From: Pseudomonas sp. CCC3.1
GTDB lineage: Bacteria > Pseudomonadota > Gammaproteobacteria > Pseudomonadales > Pseudomonadaceae
Direction: 5' to 3'
Assembly (NCBI RefSeq): GCF_034347405.1
Contig: NZ_CP133778.1
Coordinates: 434,001-498,000, forward strand
DNA length: 64,000 nucleotides
In this document: one piece after another, positions 24,872 through 33,392 of the stretch
Layout: every line of letters starts with the position of its first letter
Numbering within the stretch: position 1 is the stretch's first letter
Position numbers and translations under genes: made by a program
Notes under the pieces: generated by a model
What the model was told of the DNA's origin: nothing
Database searches by the model: none
Seen by the model: the letters and a program-made list of their open reading frames with translations, nothing else

Positions 24872-26131
24872 ATGGCAAACGTGCAAAGCGGGAAAATGAT
24901 CGTCGGTCTCGATATCGGCACCTCCAAAGTGGTGGCGCTGGTGGGCGAGGTCGGTGAAGACGGCACGATCGAAATAGTCGGTATTGGCACGCATCCGTCC
25001 CGTGGCCTGAAGAAGGGCGTGGTGGTGAACATCGAGTCCACCGTGCAATCGATCCAGCGCGCTATCGAAGAAGCGCAGCTGATGGCCGGTTGCCGGATTC
25101 ACTCGGCGTTCGTTGGCGTTGCGGGCAATCACATCCGCAGCCTGAACTCCCACGGCATTGTTGCGATCCGCGACCGTGAAGTCAGCACGGCCGACCTTGA
25201 GCGCGTTCTCGACGCTGCCCAGGCGGTTGCGATTCCGGCTGACCAGCGCGTATTGCACACCTTGGCGCAAGACTACGTGATCGATAACCAAGAGGGCGTT
25301 CGCGAGCCTCTGGGCATGTCGGGCGTGCGTCTGGAAGCCAAAGTGCACGTGGTCACCTGTGCGGTCAATGCGGCTCAGAACATTGAAAAGTGCGTACGCC
25401 GCTGTGGCCTCGAAGTCGATGACATCATCCTCGAGCAACTGGCGTCGGCGTACTCGGTCCTGACCGACGACGAAAAAGAACTGGGCGTGTGCCTGGTCGA
25501 CATCGGTGGCGGCACCACCGACATCGCGATCTTCACCGAAGGTGCGATTCGTCACACGGCCGTGATCCCGATTGCCGGAGATCAAGTGACCAACGACATC
25601 GCGATGGCGTTGCGCACACCGACCCAATACGCCGAAGAAATCAAAATCCGTTACGCCTGCGCACTGGCCAAACTGGCTGGCGCGGGTGAAACCATCAAAG
25701 TACCGAGCGTGGGCGATCGTCCTCCGCGCGAGCTGTCCCGCCAGGCCTTGGCCGAAGTGGTCGAGCCGCGTTACGACGAGCTGTTCACCCTGATCCAGGC
25801 GGAGCTGCGTCGCAGCGGCTACGAAGACCTGATCCCGGCCGGCATCGTGCTGACTGGCGGTACTTCGAAAATGGAAGGCGCAGTCGAGCTGGCAGAGGAA
25901 ATCTTCCACATGCCGGTTCGTCTGGGCGTGCCGCATAGCTTCAAAGGCTTGACCGACGTTGTGCGCAATCCGATTTACTCCACCGCTGTGGGCTTGTTGC
26001 TGTACGGGCTGCAAAAGCAGTCAGACGGTATTTCCATATCGGGTATCAGCAACCGCGACAACTACAGCAGTGATGAACAAAAAGCCCCTGTGTTCGAGCG
26101 CCTCAAACGTTGGGTTCAGGGCAATTTTTAA
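24872..26131 (+). CDS. ftsA: cell division protein FtsA
   Basis: This 419-residue actin-like ATPase anchors FtsZ to the membrane. The phosphate-1 loop IVGLDIGTSKVVALVGE near the start, the VDIGGGTTDIAIF motif and the adenosine-binding GIVLTGGTSKMEG are all visible. The C-terminal amphipathic helix ends VFERLKRWVQGNF, the membrane-targeting sequence. A gap of 71 bases to ftsZ contains a good ribosome binding site but no obvious promoter box. Confidence 0.97.
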   Translation: MANVQSGKMIVGLDIGTSKVVALVGEVGEDGTIEIVGIGTHPSRGLKKGVVVNIESTVQSIQRAIEEAQLMAGCRIHSAFVGVAGNHIRSLNSHGIVAIRDREVSTADLERVLDAAQAVAIPADQRVLHTLAQDYVIDNQEGVREPLGMSGVRLEAKVHVVTCAVNAAQNIEKCVRRCGLEVDDIILEQLASAYSVLTDDEKELGVCLVDIGGGTTDIAIFTEGAIRHTAVIPIAGDQVTNDIAMALRTPTQYAEEIKIRYACALAKLAGAGETIKVPSVGDRPPRELSRQALAEVVEPRYDELFTLIQAELRRSGYEDLIPAGIVLTGGTSKMEGAVELAEEIFHMPVRLGVPHSFKGLTDVVRNPIYSTAVGLLLYGLQKQSDGISISGISNRDNYSSDEQKAPVFERLKRWVQGNF

Positions 26132-26202
26132 AGCTTGAGCAGTAAAAGATTCAAAAGCAGTAGAAGTAGGCGAAAAACTAGAGAACTGAAAGGAGAGGGA
26201 CC

Positions 26203-27417
26203 ATGTTCGAACTCGTAGACAACATCCCGCAAAGCCCGGTAATTAAAGTTATCGGTGTTGGTGGTGGCGGTGGCAATGCTGTTAACCACATGGTTAAGAG
26301 CAACATCGAAGGCGTGGAATTCATCTGCGCCAACACTGACGCGCAAGCGCTGAAAAGCATTGGCGCGCGTACCATCCTGCAATTGGGCACTGGCGTGACC
26401 AAAGGCCTGGGTGCCGGCGCAAACCCTGAGGTCGGTCGTCAGGCCGCTCTGGAAGACCGCGAGCGCATCGCAGAAGTGCTGCAGGGCACCAACATGGTGT
26501 TCATCACCACGGGCATGGGCGGAGGTACCGGTACCGGTGCTGCGCCGATCATTGCCGAAGTGGCCAAGGAAATGGGCATCCTCACCGTTGCGGTGGTGAC
26601 GCGTCCGTTCCCGTTCGAAGGTCGCAAGCGCATGCAGATCGCTGACGAAGGTATTCGTCTGCTGTCCGAAAGCGTCGATTCGTTGATCACGATTCCGAAC
26701 GAAAAACTGCTGACTATCCTCGGTAAAGACGCCAGCCTGCTGTCGGCTTTCGCCAAGGCCGATGACGTACTGGCCGGTGCCGTTCGCGGTATCTCCGACA
26801 TCATCAAGCGTCCGGGCATGATCAACGTCGACTTTGCTGACGTACGCACCGTGATGAGCGAAATGGGCATGGCGATGATGGGCACTGGCTGCGCCAGCGG
26901 TCCGAACCGTGCACGTGAAGCGACTGAAGCGGCGATTCGCAACCCGTTGCTCGAAGATGTGAACCTGGAAGGCGCTCGCGGCATCCTGGTCAACATCACC
27001 GCCGGTCCTGACCTGTCTCTGGGTGAGTACTCCGACGTGGGTAGCATCATCGAAGCCTTCGCGTCGGAACACGCCATGGTCAAGGTCGGTACTGTTATCG
27101 ATCCGGACATGCGCGACGAACTGCACGTGACCGTGGTTGCTACCGGTCTGGGCGCGAAAATCGAGAAGCCGGTCAAAGTGATCGACAACACCGTTCAGGC
27201 GTCGTACGCGGCTCAATCGGCCCAGTCGGCTCCATCGCGTCAAGAAACCCGTGTAGAGCGTCAAGAGCTGCCAGCGGTTAACTACCGTGATCTGGATCGC
27301 CCGACCGTGATGCGTAATCAGGCTCAGCATGGTGCAACTGCGGCTGCCAAACTGAATCCGCAAGATGATCTGGACTACCTGGACATCCCGGCATTCCTGC
27401 GTCGTCAGGCTGATTAA
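26203..27417 (+). CDS. ftsZ: cell division protein FtsZ
   Basis: This 404-residue tubulin-like GTPase forms the division ring. The G-box GGGTGTG lies at residues 106-112, and the T7 loop region carries NVDFADVRTVM. The C-terminal peptide LDYLDIPAFLRRQAD binds FtsA and other partners. A strong AAGGAGAG ribosome binding site lies just before the ATG. It is the last dcw gene; lpxC follows after 112 bases. Confidence 0.98.
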   Translation: MFELVDNIPQSPVIKVIGVGGGGGNAVNHMVKSNIEGVEFICANTDAQALKSIGARTILQLGTGVTKGLGAGANPEVGRQAALEDRERIAEVLQGTNMVFITTGMGGGTGTGAAPIIAEVAKEMGILTVAVVTRPFPFEGRKRMQIADEGIRLLSESVDSLITIPNEKLLTILGKDASLLSAFAKADDVLAGAVRGISDIIKRPGMINVDFADVRTVMSEMGMAMMGTGCASGPNRAREATEAAIRNPLLEDVNLEGARGILVNITAGPDLSLGEYSDVGSIIEAFASEHAMVKVGTVIDPDMRDELHVTVVATGLGAKIEKPVKVIDNTVQASYAAQSAQSAPSRQETRVERQELPAVNYRDLDRPTVMRNQAQHGATAAAKLNPQDDLDYLDIPAFLRRQAD

Positions 27418-27471
27418 TGAAATCAATCAGGGGGATTAAGGTGATTGGTGTTCAGCAAAGGCTCGGTCTGC

Positions 27472-27477
27472 TATTAT
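27472..27477 (+). promoter_or_regulatory. probable -10 box for lpxC
   Basis: TATTAT at 27472-27477 lies 53 bases before the lpxC ATG. The sequence 17 bases upstream is a poor -35 (TGTTCA), so the promoter would be weak or start from an extended -10. Read-through from ftsZ is also possible because no terminator is visible in the gap. Confidence 0.35.
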
Positions 27478-27529
27478 CGCCAGCCTTTGTTGATACCAGT
27501 TCGCAATTTGCGCTGAAGCGGCCAATGCC

Positions 27530-28441
27530 ATGATTAAACAACGCACCCTGAAAAATATTATCCGTGCCACAGGTGTCGGCCTGCACTCCGGTGAGAAGGT
27601 CTATCTGACCCTCAAGCCTGCGCCTGTGGACACCGGCATCGTGTTTTGTCGTGCAGACCTTGACCCTGTTGTGCAGATTCCTGCTCGCGCGGAAAACGTC
27701 GGCGAGACAACGATGTCGACCACGTTGGTCAACGGCGATGTAAAAGTAGACACGGTAGAGCACTTGCTCTCGGCCATGGCTGGCCTGGGGATCGATAACG
27801 CCTACGTCGAACTCTCCGCGTCTGAAGTCCCGATTATGGACGGTAGCGCCGGACCTTTCGTGTTTCTGATTCAATCTGCCGGCCTGGAAGAACAGGACGC
27901 GCCGAAGAAGTTCATCCGTATCCTGCGTGAAGTGACAGTGGAAGATGGCGACAAGCGCGCCACTTTCGTCCCTTTCGAAGGCTTCAAGGTGAGCTTCGAG
28001 ATCGATTTCGATCACCCGGTTTTCCGTAACCGCACCCAAAGTGCAACCGTGGATTTCTCAAGCACTTCGTTTGTAAAAGAAGTCAGCCGCGCGCGTACCT
28101 TTGGCTTCATGAGTGACATCGAGTACCTGCGCAAGCACAACCTCGCACTCGGCGGCAGCGTGGAAAACGCGATCGTAGTCGATTCGGATGGTGTACTGAA
28201 CGAAGACGGTCTTCGCTACGAAGACGAATTCGTGAAGCACAAAATCCTCGACGCCATTGGCGATCTCTACCTGTTGGGCAATAGCCTGATTGGTGAGTTC
28301 AAGGGCTTCAAGTCTGGCCATGCACTGAACAACCAGCTGCTTCGCAAGCTGATTGAGCAGAAAGATGCGTGGGAAGTCGTGACCTTTGAAGACGCCAGCA
28401 CTGCACCGATCTCGTACATGCGTCCAGTTGCGGCAGTTTAA
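27530..28441 (+). CDS. lpxC: UDP-3-O-acyl-GlcNAc deacetylase LpxC
   Basis: This 303-residue zinc amidase catalyses the committed step of lipid A synthesis. The zinc ligands are visible: His78 in VEHLLSA, and the HKILDAIGDLYLLG segment that holds the second His and the Asp. The NIIRATGVGLHSGEKV opening and IMDGSAGPFV motif are typical. Length is normal. A strong terminator follows, ending the plus-strand cell wall block. In other bacteria LpxC level is set by FtsH proteolysis through the C-terminus. Confidence 0.98.
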   Translation: MIKQRTLKNIIRATGVGLHSGEKVYLTLKPAPVDTGIVFCRADLDPVVQIPARAENVGETTMSTTLVNGDVKVDTVEHLLSAMAGLGIDNAYVELSASEVPIMDGSAGPFVFLIQSAGLEEQDAPKKFIRILREVTVEDGDKRATFVPFEGFKVSFEIDFDHPVFRNRTQSATVDFSSTSFVKEVSRARTFGFMSDIEYLRKHNLALGGSVENAIVVDSDGVLNEDGLRYEDEFVKHKILDAIGDLYLLGNSLIGEFKGFKSGHALNNQLLRKLIEQKDAWEVVTFEDASTAPISYMRPVAAV

Positions 28442-28465
28442 GTAAAACTTCTTTCTCTAGTTTTT

Positions 28466-28496
28466 GAAGGCCACCCTCGGGTGGTCTTTTTTTTTG
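28466..28496 (+). terminator. intrinsic terminator after lpxC
   Basis: AAGGCCACCC and GGGTGGTCTT pair around a TC loop and run into nine T. It lies between lpxC and the convergent diguanylate cyclase gene. Confidence 0.88.
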
Positions 28497-28528
28497 TGCT
28501 CGGAATTTCGGCTCGTGCGGGATCTGGA

Positions 28529-30103
28529 TCAGCTGGCAGGCTTGGGCTTCAGTGCATTCAACCCCGTTTCATTGATGTTCACCACCCGGTTTCGCCCGGC
28601 TTTCTTGGCCTGATACAGCGCTTTATCGGCGGCGCTGAGCAGCGTGTCCTGATGCTCCCCCGGTTTTGCATAACGGGTGCAGGTGCCCACGCTGACAGTC
28701 AGTGTTCGATGCCCCGGCATCACCGGCGGCATGCGCTCAACCGCCTGGCGAATCTTCTCGGATAGCTGCCGTGTGCCAGCCGCGTCAGTCTCAGTCAGCA
28801 CCAGTGCGAACTCTTCACCCCCGTAGCGAGCGGTCAGGTCTGCCGGTCGGCGTACGTGCGCCTTAATGACCTGTGCCACTTGGCGTATCGCCTCATCACC
28901 CGCTTGATGCCCGTAGCTGTCATTGAACGTTTTGAAGTGATCTATATCGATCATGATCAGCGAAACCGGGTGGCCCGTGCGTTGTGCTCTGCGCCATTCC
29001 AGATCAAGGGTCCGGTCCAGGGTGCGACGGTTGGCCAGCCCGGTCATGGGGTCAGTCGATGCCAGTGCAGCGAGTTCGCGTTCTGCATAATGGCGTAGAT
29101 GCAGTTCGCGAAGCAGCAGCCAGGTCAGCCATAGCAAACCGAGGCACAACAGCAGCGTTGCGCTGCCGATCAGCATGGCGGTGTGCTGCCAGTTGTTGAA
29201 AATGCTCGACGCCGAAACGGCCACCACCACGATGATGGGCAGGTCGCGAACCTGGGCAAAGTTGAACAGGCGTTTATGGTGGTAAATCCCCGACATGGCC
29301 ATAAAACTGCCATAGCGCTCGTTTAAAAACCGAATAAAGTTTGGCGCTTGGCTGAGGTCCTGGCCGATCGCGATTTTGGTGATTGGCGGGTATTGCGTCA
29401 GGAGTGTGCCGTCTGTGCTGAGGAGGCTGATATTGCCCGTCGGCCCAATGTCGAGGCCCCGAAACAGGCTTTGAAAATAGGCCAGCTTTATTTGTCCGGC
29501 CGCTACCCCTGCAAATGCACCGTCCGGCGCCGAAATTCTACGGCTGAGAATAATGACCCAATCCTGAGTGTCCGGGTTGGCAAGGTAAGGGTGACTGATG
29601 TACAGGTCCGTGCTGTTCTGGCTCAAATGGGCCTCGAACCACGGCTGTTGGCTGGCGTTGTCTGGAGCGCGCACGTCTGGTTTAGAACGGGTAATCAGCT
29701 TGCCTTGAGCGTCCAGCACAAAGAAACCGGCATTTGACGGAGTCTCATTGGTCCTGTCAAAGAGCAATGACTGCTGGGTGTTCGCCGGGAGTGTGGACAA
29801 GGCCTTGGTTTGCAGCAGTTCAACCAGGCTGCTAAGTGCCGAATCATAGATCGAGAACGTGTTGCGAATATCGCGATTGATCAATTGCACGATGTTCAGT
29901 GCTGAGCGTTTGGCCTCTTCTTCGGTATTACGGTACTCGCGGACCAGCAAAAAGCCGACGATGCTGAGAATGACAAGCACCGAGCATGCGGTCGCCCAGA
30001 TCAACATGCCTCGGGTAATGATGGGTGTTCGCAAAGAATATTTAATGGCATTTCCCTCGCGGCTGTAAATCGCATACGCCCTAAGGTACAGCCCTATAGG
30101 CAT
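28529..30103 (-). CDS. membrane diguanylate cyclase (dCache-GGDEF)
   Basis: This protein of up to 524 residues makes cyclic di-GMP. An N-terminal membrane helix (near residues 34-52) is followed by a periplasmic dCache-type sensor region (NAGFFVLDAQGKLITRS, then PWFEAHL), a second helix (near residues 295-320) and a C-terminal GGDEF domain. The active-site loop reads YGGEEFAL, which is a functional variant, and an RPAD inhibitory site lies five residues before it. ATG 30103 lies inside a hairpin and has no ribosome binding site. A later start is likely: GAGGGA precedes an ATT codon at 30046, or the ATG at 30007. No neighbour explains the signal it senses. Confidence 0.88.
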   Translation of the reverse strand: MPIGLYLRAYAIYSREGNAIKYSLRTPIITRGMLIWATACSVLVILSIVGFLLVREYRNTEEEAKRSALNIVQLINRDIRNTFSIYDSALSSLVELLQTKALSTLPANTQQSLLFDRTNETPSNAGFFVLDAQGKLITRSKPDVRAPDNASQQPWFEAHLSQNSTDLYISHPYLANPDTQDWVIILSRRISAPDGAFAGVAAGQIKLAYFQSLFRGLDIGPTGNISLLSTDGTLLTQYPPITKIAIGQDLSQAPNFIRFLNERYGSFMAMSGIYHHKRLFNFAQVRDLPIIVVVAVSASSIFNNWQHTAMLIGSATLLLCLGLLWLTWLLLRELHLRHYAERELAALASTDPMTGLANRRTLDRTLDLEWRRAQRTGHPVSLIMIDIDHFKTFNDSYGHQAGDEAIRQVAQVIKAHVRRPADLTARYGGEEFALVLTETDAAGTRQLSEKIRQAVERMPPVMPGHRTLTVSVGTCTRYAKPGEHQDTLLSAADKALYQAKKAGRNRVVNINETGLNALKPKPAS

Positions 30104-30130
30104 AAGGCCAGCTAAAAAGCTGGCCTTATG
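30101..30130 (-). terminator. hairpin after the OprD-type porin gene
   Basis: CATAAGGCCAGCT and its complement form a 13-bp perfect stem with an AAAA/TTTT loop, eight bases beyond the porin stop. It lacks a trailing T-run, so it may be a stabilising 3' hairpin rather than a full terminator. The annotated start of the downstream cyclase gene falls inside it. Confidence 0.6.
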
Positions 30131-30138
30131 GTCACGAT

Positions 30139-31461
30139 TTAAAACACATCGAGAGGATAGTCAATAATCACGCGGTACTCATCGACGTCATGGTCGACTG
30201 TTTGATAAACCGCATTGCCCCGGTTGGTTGCCCAGCGCAGGGTCAGACCCAGGTTTTTGGCCTTGCCTTCCTGAACCACATACTTGAGCCCCAGATCACG
30301 CTCCCAGTGATGGGCGTTTTTGCCGTCCGGGTTGTACCAGTTGCTGTAGCCGATGCTGTTGGGGTCGGCTTTGGTCAGGTCCAGTTCGCCGCGTGAGTAC
30401 GAGGCGGTGCTGCTCAGGCCGGGAATACCGAGGCCGGCGAAGTCATATTCGTATTGCAGTTTCCAGGAGCGCTCGTTCGGGCCGTTGAAATCCGAATACT
30501 GCTGCGAGTTGTCGAGGTAAACGCTGTCGCCCTGGTTGATGTAGTCAAACGGCGTATTGCCGTTGACCCGCTGATACACCGCCGTCACTTTGTGCCCGTC
30601 AATCCCCACCGCCATGTGCAGGCTGAAGGTGTTGTTGTCGATGTCACCCAGAAGCGCCTTGCCGCTGTCCTGCGTGTGATAGAAATGCAGGCCGGGGTTC
30701 AGGGTCACGCTGTCGCTCAGGGTGTGGGTGTAATCCAGATCGTAGTAGTACTGGTTCCAGACATCCTTGAGTTGGGCAGCGTACAGGTTGCTGGTGATCT
30801 CGGGAAGACCACTGAACGACGCGCCTGCCCACGTCAGGTGTTTGCTGGTCTGATCGCCCAAATCGCCGTAGGTGGTGGTCAGGCGCTTCATGCCGCTCTG
30901 GTTGTAAGGCTTGTCAAAACTGACCTGGCCGCCTTCGAACATCCAGCCAGCGAAGCTGTGATTGGTCAGGCTGATGCCCTGGAAGGTCTGCGGCAGCATG
31001 CGGGTTTCACCGCCTGCAATCACCGGGTTGGTTAGAAAAATGTCACCGGCTTTGAGTTCGGTATCAAACGCACGCATTTTAAACGCGGCACCGCCAGACG
31101 AAAAATCGGTGGGCGCTTTGCCGTTGCCACTGCCGACCGGCAGGATGCTGCTGCCATCTGTGCCGCCACCGCCGTCCAGCTTCAGGCCCAGCATGCCATA
31201 CGCATCCAGGCCAAAACCGACCACGCCGGGCGTGAAACCTGACGAGAACTTGGCGATGAAGCCTTGGCCCCACTCTTTGCTGTCATCCAGATGCGAGCTG
31301 TGGATGTCGTGGTTCATGTAGTAGTTGCGCAAGTGCAGGTTCAGGCTTGAACCGTCGATAAAACCGTCTTTGGAAGTGTCGTCGTCAGCGTGTGCAAAAG
31401 CCGGGATCGTTGCAGTTAATGCGATGAATAAAGGACTGATTTTGAGTGAGTGCTTCACCAT
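30139..31461 (-). CDS. OprD-family outer-membrane porin
   Basis: This 440-residue protein is a substrate-specific porin of the OprD family, which lets amino acids or small organic acids across the outer membrane. A signal peptide (about residues 1-25, ending AFAHA) is followed by alternating beta-strand sequence. OprD features include DGSSLNLHLRNYYMNHD near the start, EWGQGFIAKFSSGFT, and the Arg- and Tyr-rich central region. The C-terminus ends in EYRVIIDYPLDVF, with the terminal Phe typical of outer-membrane barrels. The substrate cannot be told from sequence, and it has no transporter partner beside it. Confidence 0.93.
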   Translation of the reverse strand: MVKHSLKISPLFIALTATIPAFAHADDDTSKDGFIDGSSLNLHLRNYYMNHDIHSSHLDDSKEWGQGFIAKFSSGFTPGVVGFGLDAYGMLGLKLDGGGGTDGSSILPVGSGNGKAPTDFSSGGAAFKMRAFDTELKAGDIFLTNPVIAGGETRMLPQTFQGISLTNHSFAGWMFEGGQVSFDKPYNQSGMKRLTTTYGDLGDQTSKHLTWAGASFSGLPEITSNLYAAQLKDVWNQYYYDLDYTHTLSDSVTLNPGLHFYHTQDSGKALLGDIDNNTFSLHMAVGIDGHKVTAVYQRVNGNTPFDYINQGDSVYLDNSQQYSDFNGPNERSWKLQYEYDFAGLGIPGLSSTASYSRGELDLTKADPNSIGYSNWYNPDGKNAHHWERDLGLKYVVQEGKAKNLGLTLRWATNRGNAVYQTVDHDVDEYRVIIDYPLDVF

Positions 31462-31559
31462 TGGAAGGCTCCTTGATAGTGGCGGCAGTTTTTATTTTCT
31501 TTAAGTCTTCAGTTCTTATTTGAAGGCACCAGCACGGTGGCAATGCCTTTTTTTAAAAC

Positions 31560-31591
31560 AAAAAAAAGCCGCTAGCATAGCGGCTTTTGAA
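31560..31591. terminator. bidirectional terminator
   Basis: AAAAGCCGCTA and TAGCGGCTTTT pair around a GCA loop, with an A-run on one side and T on the other. On the minus strand it ends the transcript of the small secreted protein before the oprD-type gene. It could act in either direction. Confidence 0.85.
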
Positions 31592-31650
31592 ACAATCAGT
31601 CACATATGAAGCCTGAGACTGACTGGGTCGGGAAGTTTTTGCACGTGAAA

Positions 31651-31875
31651 TCAGCTGTCTTTTGATTCATTAGACACGCTGGCTTTAACCTGCGTTTGCT
31701 GGTGTTTGGCATCATTTTGATGGCTGGCTGCGAGTTCCGTTTGGTGCTGTTCAAAGGTGGCTGCGCGGGCTGCATTTTGAGCGACGAACGCAGGCGACTC
31801 TTCCGCCATGGCCAAGGGCGACAACAACAAAGACGACAAAACGAAAACGCTAGCCATACCCATACTGGTGGACAT
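31651..31875 (-). CDS. small secreted protein of unknown function
   Basis: This 74-residue protein has a clear signal peptide (MSTSMGMASVFVLSSLLLSPLAMA) with cleavage expected before EESPAF. The mature part is about 50 residues, polar, and rich in Gln, Ala, His and Ser, without Cys or a membrane segment. The frame opens at 31899, but AAGAAGG stands a suitable distance before ATG 31875, which also starts the signal peptide. Its own -10 box and a terminator frame it as a single-gene unit. I do not recognise the family. It lies next to a metal-type two-component system, so a periplasmic or metal-linked role is possible but unproven. Confidence 0.6.
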   Translation of the reverse strand: MSTSMGMASVFVLSSLLLSPLAMAEESPAFVAQNAARAATFEQHQTELAASHQNDAKHQQTQVKASVSNESKDS

Positions 31876-31912
31876 TTCAAAGACCTTCTTGCTGAGCAAG
31901 TGCTGTGTGAAG

Positions 31913-31929
31913 GCGCTAATTTATAGCGC
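31913..31929 (-). promoter_or_regulatory. palindrome over the -10 box of the small secreted gene
   Basis: GCGCTA and TAGCGC flank ATTTA. Read on the minus strand, the centre holds TATAAA (31925-31920), a good -10 box about 45 bases before the start codon. A regulator bound here would block the promoter. No -35 consensus is seen. Confidence 0.4.
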
Positions 31930-32012
31930 TTGCCGCACCCGAAACAGAGCCGATTCGTACAAGGACTGTTGCGTTTTGAGTAACAAAGCGGGGGGGTAAA
32001 CCTGTAGGTGCG

Positions 32013-33392
32013 TCAGACTGGCAAATACAACCCAAACGTATTGCGCCCGTCAGCACTGCGCACAAACACATCCCCGCCATGCATCTGCGCAATGGCTTTG
32101 ACAATGGCCAGCCCTAGGCCGTGATTGGCGCCGCTGTTGTGCCGGGCGGCATCTACCCGGTAGAAGCGCTCAAACAAGCGCGGCAAATGTTCTGCACTGA
32201 TCGGCTGCCCGGGGTTGCTGATGCTGATGCTGGCCCGTTTCCCGGTGTGCTCGATCAACACCTCAATCTGCTGCCCGGCCTCGGTGTGCTGCACGGCATT
32301 GCTCAGCAAGTTGATCAACGCCCGGCGCAAATGGGCCGTTTCGATGTTGACCTCGGCATCGCCGCTCACCTGCACCGCGACCTGCGCGTCTTCAAGAATG
32401 AACTCCAGGTAGTCCAGCGTGGTTGCCACTTCGTCCGCCAGTGAGGCGCGGGTGAGTTTGCTGGCCTTGCTGCCCTGATCGGCGCTGGCCAGAAACAGCA
32501 TGTCGTTGATGATGCTGCGCAGCCGCTCCAGCTCTTCGAGGTTGGATTGCAGCACTTCAAAATAATGCTCGGCCGAACGCCCGCGGGTCAGCGCCACCTG
32601 GGTCTGGCCGATCAGGTTGGTCAGCGGTGAACGCAGTTCGTGGGCCACGTCGGCATTGAACGATTCAAGGCGTGTATAGGCCTGCTCAACGCGGTCCAGC
32701 GTTGAATTGAAGGCGCTGACCAGTTGCTCAAGTTCAGGCGCCAGCGGCGACAACTTGAGCCGCCCGGACAAGCGCGGCGGCGCCAGTTTTTGTGCTTCAT
32801 GCGACAGTTTGATCAACGGCTTGAGGCCGATATGCGCCACCCAATAACCCAATACGGAGGCCAGCAGCACGCCAATGATCGCCAGGCTGATCAGGGCAAC
32901 CAGCAAATGGTGTTGAGTCTGGCGAAAGGTTTCGGTGTTGATGGCGATTAAAAAACGCAGCGCCGGGCGTTGTTCCTTGGCCGGGATTTGATTGATCAGC
33001 ACCTTGTAGGGGGCCGACTCACCGGGCAAATACAGGTCACGAACGCCTGTCGGACGTTGGGCAAACGCGCGTATTTGCGCGTCGGGCGTGCCGTACTCGT
33101 AGTGTGGATCACCGCTCACGGCCCAAAATCGGATGCGCTTGTCTTCCTCGCTGAGCAAGGTGAGCTTTGCCGTGATCTTGGCCCAGTGATCCGGGTTGCC
33201 AAAGCGGTTGATCGACGACTCCAGCACGCTGAATCGCGCATCCAGTTCGGCCTCGGGCAACAGGCCGATGCCCTTGTCGACCTGCTGATACAGCGCCCCG
33301 CCGATCAATACAAACACCAGCAAGGCCACCAGCGTGAACATCGCACTCAGACGCAGGGCGATGGAGTTCAAGCCGTTGGGCCGCTTAAACAC
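32013..33392 (-). CDS. sensor histidine kinase, heavy-metal (CusS/CopS) type
   Basis: This 459-residue inner-membrane kinase senses a periplasmic signal and phosphorylates the adjacent response regulator. Two transmembrane helices (about residues 10-30 and 180-200) frame a periplasmic loop. A HAMP region, the H-box FNADVAHELRSPLTNL, the N-box ALINLLSNAVQH and the G-box GLGLAIVKAIAQMHGG follow. GTG 33392 overlaps the regulator stop by eight bases; the longer frame upstream lies inside the regulator gene. It is the last gene of the adaptor-pump-regulator-kinase operon. The true ligand, metal or drug, is unknown. Confidence 0.9.
   Translation of the reverse strand: MFKRPNGLNSIALRLSAMFTLVALLVFVLIGGALYQQVDKGIGLLPEAELDARFSVLESSINRFGNPDHWAKITAKLTLLSEEDKRIRFWAVSGDPHYEYGTPDAQIRAFAQRPTGVRDLYLPGESAPYKVLINQIPAKEQRPALRFLIAINTETFRQTQHHLLVALISLAIIGVLLASVLGYWVAHIGLKPLIKLSHEAQKLAPPRLSGRLKLSPLAPELEQLVSAFNSTLDRVEQAYTRLESFNADVAHELRSPLTNLIGQTQVALTRGRSAEHYFEVLQSNLEELERLRSIINDMLFLASADQGSKASKLTRASLADEVATTLDYLEFILEDAQVAVQVSGDAEVNIETAHLRRALINLLSNAVQHTEAGQQIEVLIEHTGKRASISISNPGQPISAEHLPRLFERFYRVDAARHNSGANHGLGLAIVKAIAQMHGGDVFVRSADGRNTFGLYLPV

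Noticed and set aside
23864..26014. 716-codon open frame on the minus strand
   Set aside because: It lies opposite ftsQ and ftsA, whose identity is certain. Long antisense frames are expected from high third-position G+C, and the product has no recognisable domain.
26128..27426. 432-codon minus-strand open frame
   Set aside because: It is antisense to ftsZ. The coding strand is certain, and the product is unlike any family I know.
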